Origin: Clarkia xantiana subsp. parviflora
Taxonomy: Eukaryota; Streptophyta; Magnoliopsida; Myrtales; Onagraceae
Direction of reading: 5' to 3'
Assembly (NCBI GenBank): GCA_036873135.1
Contig: JAPTYO010000004.1
Location: 124,001 to 188,000, forward strand
Length of the DNA: 64,000 nt
Shown here: positions 59,977-64,000 of the stretch, piece after piece
Layout of the letters: every line of letters starts with the position of its first letter
Numbering within the stretch: position 1 is the first letter of the stretch
Position numbers and translations under genes: made by a program
The notes under the pieces: generated by a model
Databases searched by the model: none
The model's input: only the letters and a program-made list of their open reading frames with translations
Told to the model about the DNA's origin: nothing

Positions 59977-60553
59977 GACACAAGTGTCTAATTGTCAACA
60001 AAAAAAAATAACTGGTTGATCAACAATCTACAAGGGTTAATTGTTGAATTGCTACCTACAAGTTTTTTTAAAATATTTTACTAGTTGAGGTATAAATTGT
60101 TAGTTTTGTCACAATTTCTATCTATATTAAATGGAATGAGTTGTGTAAATTGTTAGTTTTGTCACAATTTCTATCTATATTAAATAGAATGAGTTGTGTC
60201 TTCGGCATACAATGAACAAAAAATGTGGCAATTTGTTAGTTGATATTTGAGTAGCCAAACAAAATTACTACTTATATTTAGAAAACCGAACAAATTGTTA
60301 ATTATTTTATGCGTGTAATTATATAAATAAGGATTTTATGTGTAGGCAGGGACCAAGCTATTTATGCATGAGATGGGCAATTGCTCCTCTCAATTTTTAT
60401 ATATGTAATTTTGACTTTAAAATTAATAATTTTTTTGTTTGACCCTTTAAAATTTTGTAATTGTCTCACCTAAAATTTTTGTACATATATTTTTTGCCAT
60501 TAGTTGAATTCTTACTCCGAAAAAAGTTTTTGACTTGTCTTTCTGACAATGAA

Positions 60554-60557
<4 letters not shown>
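59977..60557. other. AT-rich intergenic
   Basis: A partial tandem duplication, TGTAAATTGTTAGTTTTGTC region, near 60090-60200. No gene. Confidence 0.5.

Positions 60558-60558
<1 letters not shown>

Positions 60559-60626
<68 letters not shown>
60559..60626. repeat. (TA)n microsatellite, about 34 units
   Basis: Uninterrupted TA dinucleotides, among the longest simple repeats in the window. Confidence 0.92.
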
Positions 60627-60630
<4 letters not shown>

Positions 60631-61123
60631 TCATTGCTTCGCATATAAATTAGTAAATGATGTATTTATGGACTAATTATAACTTGTAATCTTCTCAATA
60701 ATATAATTCTTATCCTATATATGGGCTTGCTTTATGATGAACCAAGTATTATTTAAATTACTCTCTGCCACAACACAGGACAGCATGCATAATATATAAT
60801 GTGGTGACAAAAAGAAGTTGAAATTTTACTTGTGAAGCGAAGGAAGCAGAGTGTAGCACAGTTGGTGCCATGCATATGTCTTTATCCGCAGCATCCACCA
60901 ACCCATATGTCTTTAGTTTCCTCTTGTTAATTAATACCTTCATTCATTAATTATAAATTTAGGGTTTCATTCTAAAAATTATTAGCTAGTATTTTTTAGT
61001 ATTTTACCTTTTACGTAATAAGAATATGAATTATTTTTTATCGCGGTAGAGTAAACATTTTACAAATACTGTCTTCTAATGATGGCAAAAACTTAGCGGA
61101 AAATGAATATATATATATATATA
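60627..61123. other. AT-rich intergenic
   Basis: Nothing recognised; a short TA tract lies at about 61108-61122. Confidence 0.5.
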
Positions 61124-61152
61124 CTAGTTATTAACGCGTGCGTTGCACGCGT
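61124..61152 (-). mobile_element. Helitron-like 3' terminus, copy 3
   Basis: Minus strand: hairpin ACGCGTGC-AAC-GCACGCGT (perfect 8-bp stem), then TAATAA and CTAG followed by T. Has the hairpin plus CTRR layout, but the adjacent sequence is not visibly related to copies 1 and 2, so only the terminus is called. Confidence 0.5.
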
Positions 61153-62758
61153 ATCGGTCGTCTAAATTTCAAGATATATAATTTAACTTAAGCTTTCTAA
61201 TATGATGATATTTAATTAATACATGGGCAACTTGAGGGGCTGGGAGAAAAAAAGAACGACACAATGTAATTCATAACGAAAAAAATAGAAAGACGATAAT
61301 TACGTACAAAATTAACTATTGTTTTCCATTACGGTGCTAAATTAGCTTTACATGTATATATATTTACGGTTATAAATAATAATGAGTTACATCGCGTATG
61401 GCGTGGGTTATTAACGACAAAGTTGTATCTAACTCATCAACTTGAAGAGTGAAGAATGTAAATCTGTACTTAACCGCTTAGAGTCATTAGTGGAACAGTT
61501 TGACCTAGACAAACGTAACTATACACGTTCCATGCAATTTTATACCATAATACCAACAAAAATTGTTTTAATGCCAAAGGAAAATTCAATTCATTAAAAT
61601 CAAAAGTTTATACTTGACTTTACATCAATTATTTATTTAAATACAAATTAGATTGTACACAATTTGATTAAATTGACAGATGGAAGAACTAAATTAATAG
61701 TTCGAGACCCTAAATGATGGACGATGAGTAACATGTTATCCGTAAAAAGTCAAAATTCAAGAACCTTTGTTGACACATATACAAAAAAATCTCAACATGT
61801 ACTCTAAGTGTACACGAGTTGAATACATATCATAATTTGGGGGTGACTCGAATTTATAGGTATAATGAATTAAGAAGTTAATGATAATTAATGTAACATA
61901 TAAGTTAAGTGACTTAGCAAAAAATTTAATGCAATTTAACTAATGAAAAATTGAGTAACACTCAAATATAACAGGGACTAAATCATAAATTTTGTTAAAT
62001 CACTAACGTCTGAAGTTTATTGAATTCACCTTAAATATTTATTCAACTGCTAATTAGGATATACCTAATATGATTGAATTTACAAACACAATAACTAAAT
62101 CAGTAGTTCGAGTCAATAAGTATTAAACATTGAGTAACATGGTATATGTAAAGTCGAACTTTAGGAACTACGGTTGATCCATATTTTGATAGGTTATATG
62201 AGTTGGCAAGTGACTGATTTATGTGATACAAAAATGTCAAAGAGCGGAACATCCCCAAATCTGTGATATGGTAAATGAAACAATGCATGCACCCGGTATT
62301 TGCACATATTGAATGCATATCATATGTTAAGGATGATCTAATTGACGGATTCAGATCTCCTGCCCACTCTTCATGCCCCAGATTGTGCCTCACCATTTAG
62401 ATTTTGACACGTGTCCTTAGATTTAATTTTCCTTATAAGTTTCACAAATCTCAGCAGGGTTTTAGAGAAAAAAAAACCACAAAATTAATTATACACATAA
62501 CACGTGTCAAAATATTAACAATAAGACACGATCTTGAACATGAAGAGAGTGGGGCAGGAGATATGCATCCCTAATTGATAAGTTTATTGGATTGAGAATT
62601 TAATAATAACTACAGCGACATGTCAATTAAGCGAACTTAAAAAATAAAAATAACAAAATTTAACGAAATGATTTTTAAGTAATAGTAAAGATAAATAGAT
62701 GGATCTTAAAGATAATAAAGACTAAATCATCAATTTTATAAAGTTATGAGAACTAAAT
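61153..62758. other. AT-rich intergenic, no gene
   Basis: About 1.6 kb. A weak internal repeat with AGTAACATGTTATCCGTAAA (61727) and AGTAACATGGTATATGTAAA (62132), each followed by a further matching block, suggests a diverged tandem of about 400 bp. No coding potential recognised. Confidence 0.5.
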
Positions 62759-62760
62759 AT

Positions 62761-62823
<63 letters not shown>
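62759..62823. repeat. Compound (TA)n(ATA)n microsatellite
   Basis: About nine TA units followed by about 15 ATA units. Confidence 0.9.
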
Positions 62824-62827
<4 letters not shown>

Positions 62828-62898
62828 TGTTGTAAAGGTACCTATTGGGGGTGAGGACAACCCTCACATTTTATATTGGTATAAAGATATAAAGATAT

Positions 62899-63417
62899 GG
62901 GTTAACAGGTCTTTTGGTCCATGATGTTTGACAACTTTTGGGTTTTGATCAATGATATTTTTTTTTACCTAGTTTTGGTACCATATGTTTGCAGATTTTT
63001 TCTAGTTTTGGTCTAACCGTTACATTCCGTCCATTTTTTGACATGTACAAGTCACGTGATCCACCCTAAACTTTCAATTTTGTTCAATTTAGTCCCTCTA
63101 ATACTTTCCTAACCTATTTTAAGTTCAATTTAGTCCCGAAGTTTCAAAAATTCAATTGGACCTATTGTCCAATTGGGGTCAATTTTGAAACTTCGGGACT
63201 AAATTAGACAAAAAAAGGTTAAGAAAGTATTAAAGGGACTAAATTTAAAGTTTAGAGTGGATCACGTGACTTGAACATGTCAAAAAATGGATGGAATGTA
63301 ACGGTTAGACCAAAACTAGAAAAAATCTGCAAACATATGGTACCAAAACTAGGTAAAAAAAACATCATTGACCATAACCCAAAAGTTGTCAAACATCATG
63401 GACAAAAAAACCTGTTA

Positions 63418-63422
<5 letters not shown>
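62899..63422. mobile_element. GGGTTAA-terminal foldback element, family A, copy 4
   Basis: Starts GGGTTAACAGGTCTTTTGGT and ends CCTGTTAACCC at the edge of an AT microsatellite. Left 9-mer taaagatat and right 9-mer tatatatat match at 7 of 9, so the TSD may have been overwritten by AT expansion. Arms agree closely with copies 2 and 3, and with copy 1 over its retained part. Confidence 0.85.

Positions 63423-63490
<68 letters not shown>
63423..63490. repeat. (AT)n microsatellite at the edge of a family A element
   Basis: About 34 AT units beginning directly after the element's terminal AACCC. Confidence 0.92.
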
Positions 63491-63492
<2 letters not shown>

Positions 63493-64000
63493 TTTTTTCT
63501 TCTTCTTAGTTCTTTCTGGAAAAATCAGATCAGAAATCAGACATATATATATATTGGTAATAAGCTATATAAAGATCAGCATGTTATTAGTGGACCAACC
63601 CCATTATATGTTGTTTGTGTGGGGACAAATGACAATGGTGCTGCAATAAAATAAAAGAAACCCTAGCTAGCCCTTTGGTTTATTTGCTTTCTCTCTTCAT
63701 CAACCAAAAAGAAGAAGAGATTCATAAAAGTTTTTTTTTTAAAATAAAATAAATAATAGATTGAGAGTGAATACATGATGATGATCACCATATGGCAAGG
63801 TAGGGAGACAAGAAGACACCAAGTGAGTGTGAATCAACCATTGACTCTCTTTTCACCCTTCATGAGAAAATAAAGTGTAGAGTAATACTAGTAAGTTTTA
63901 ACAATCAAATCAGAATATCATAAAGGTGATTAATCCAATTAGAATATAGTGTTTTTTTTTTTTTTGTCCTATAAATGGTAAATGGCTGACTATAAATATA
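63491..64000. other. Window end, no gene seen
   Basis: Pyrimidine-rich and AT-rich sequence with a possible TATA motif (CTATAAATGG) at 63970 and CTATAAATATA at the very end. A promoter of a gene beyond the window is possible. Confidence 0.35.

Overview
This window is nuclear DNA of a eudicot plant. The genes have many short GT-AG introns in AT-rich DNA and the products are typical plant proteins: germin-like proteins, the guard-cell receptor pseudokinase GHR1, a CCC-type cation-chloride cotransporter and a BZR1-domain protein. The order or genus cannot be fixed from the sequence. Exon boundaries below were joined by hand from splice sites and reading frame.

Layout: beta-tubulin (29-2342, +); an intronless germin-like gene (3886-4524, -) head-to-head with a three-exon germin-like gene (5789-8277, +) whose two introns each carry a foldback transposon; GHR1-type LRR receptor pseudokinase (9169-13164, -); a block of repeats and a degenerate LRR-kinase pseudogene (about 16830-17722, +); the OLA1/YchF ATPase in 12 exons (17993-21728, -); cation-chloride cotransporter CCC1 in 14 exons (24391-33332, +); about 8 kb of transposon remnants including a probable solo LTR; cationic amino acid transporter of the CAT1 type (41335-44296, +); the U3 snoRNP WD40 protein RRP9/YAO (46515-49956, +); splicing factor SPF45/DRT111 (51090-53497, +); a short protein that is only a BZR1-type DNA-binding domain plus a tail (53736-54312, -); mitochondrial ribosomal protein bL32m (54818-56648, -). 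From 57 kb to the end I found no gene, only transposon remnants, AT microsatellites and AT-rich DNA.

The genes are housekeeping or membrane functions and do not form one pathway. The gene content recalls two Arabidopsis neighbourhoods (TUB9, GHR1, CAT1 on chromosome 4; CCC1, DRT111, OLA1 on chromosome 1), so the window is probably a less fractionated version of one ancestral block.

The most striking signal is non-autonomous DNA transposons with readable boundaries. Several families of near-palindromic elements share GGGTTAA-type termini, and four copies have exact 9-bp target-site duplications, as expected of Mutator-like elements. There are also hAT-type elements with exact 8-bp duplications, a 147-bp palindromic element with a 10-bp duplication and two G-box cores, and two Helitron-like 3' ends of one family in opposite orientation.
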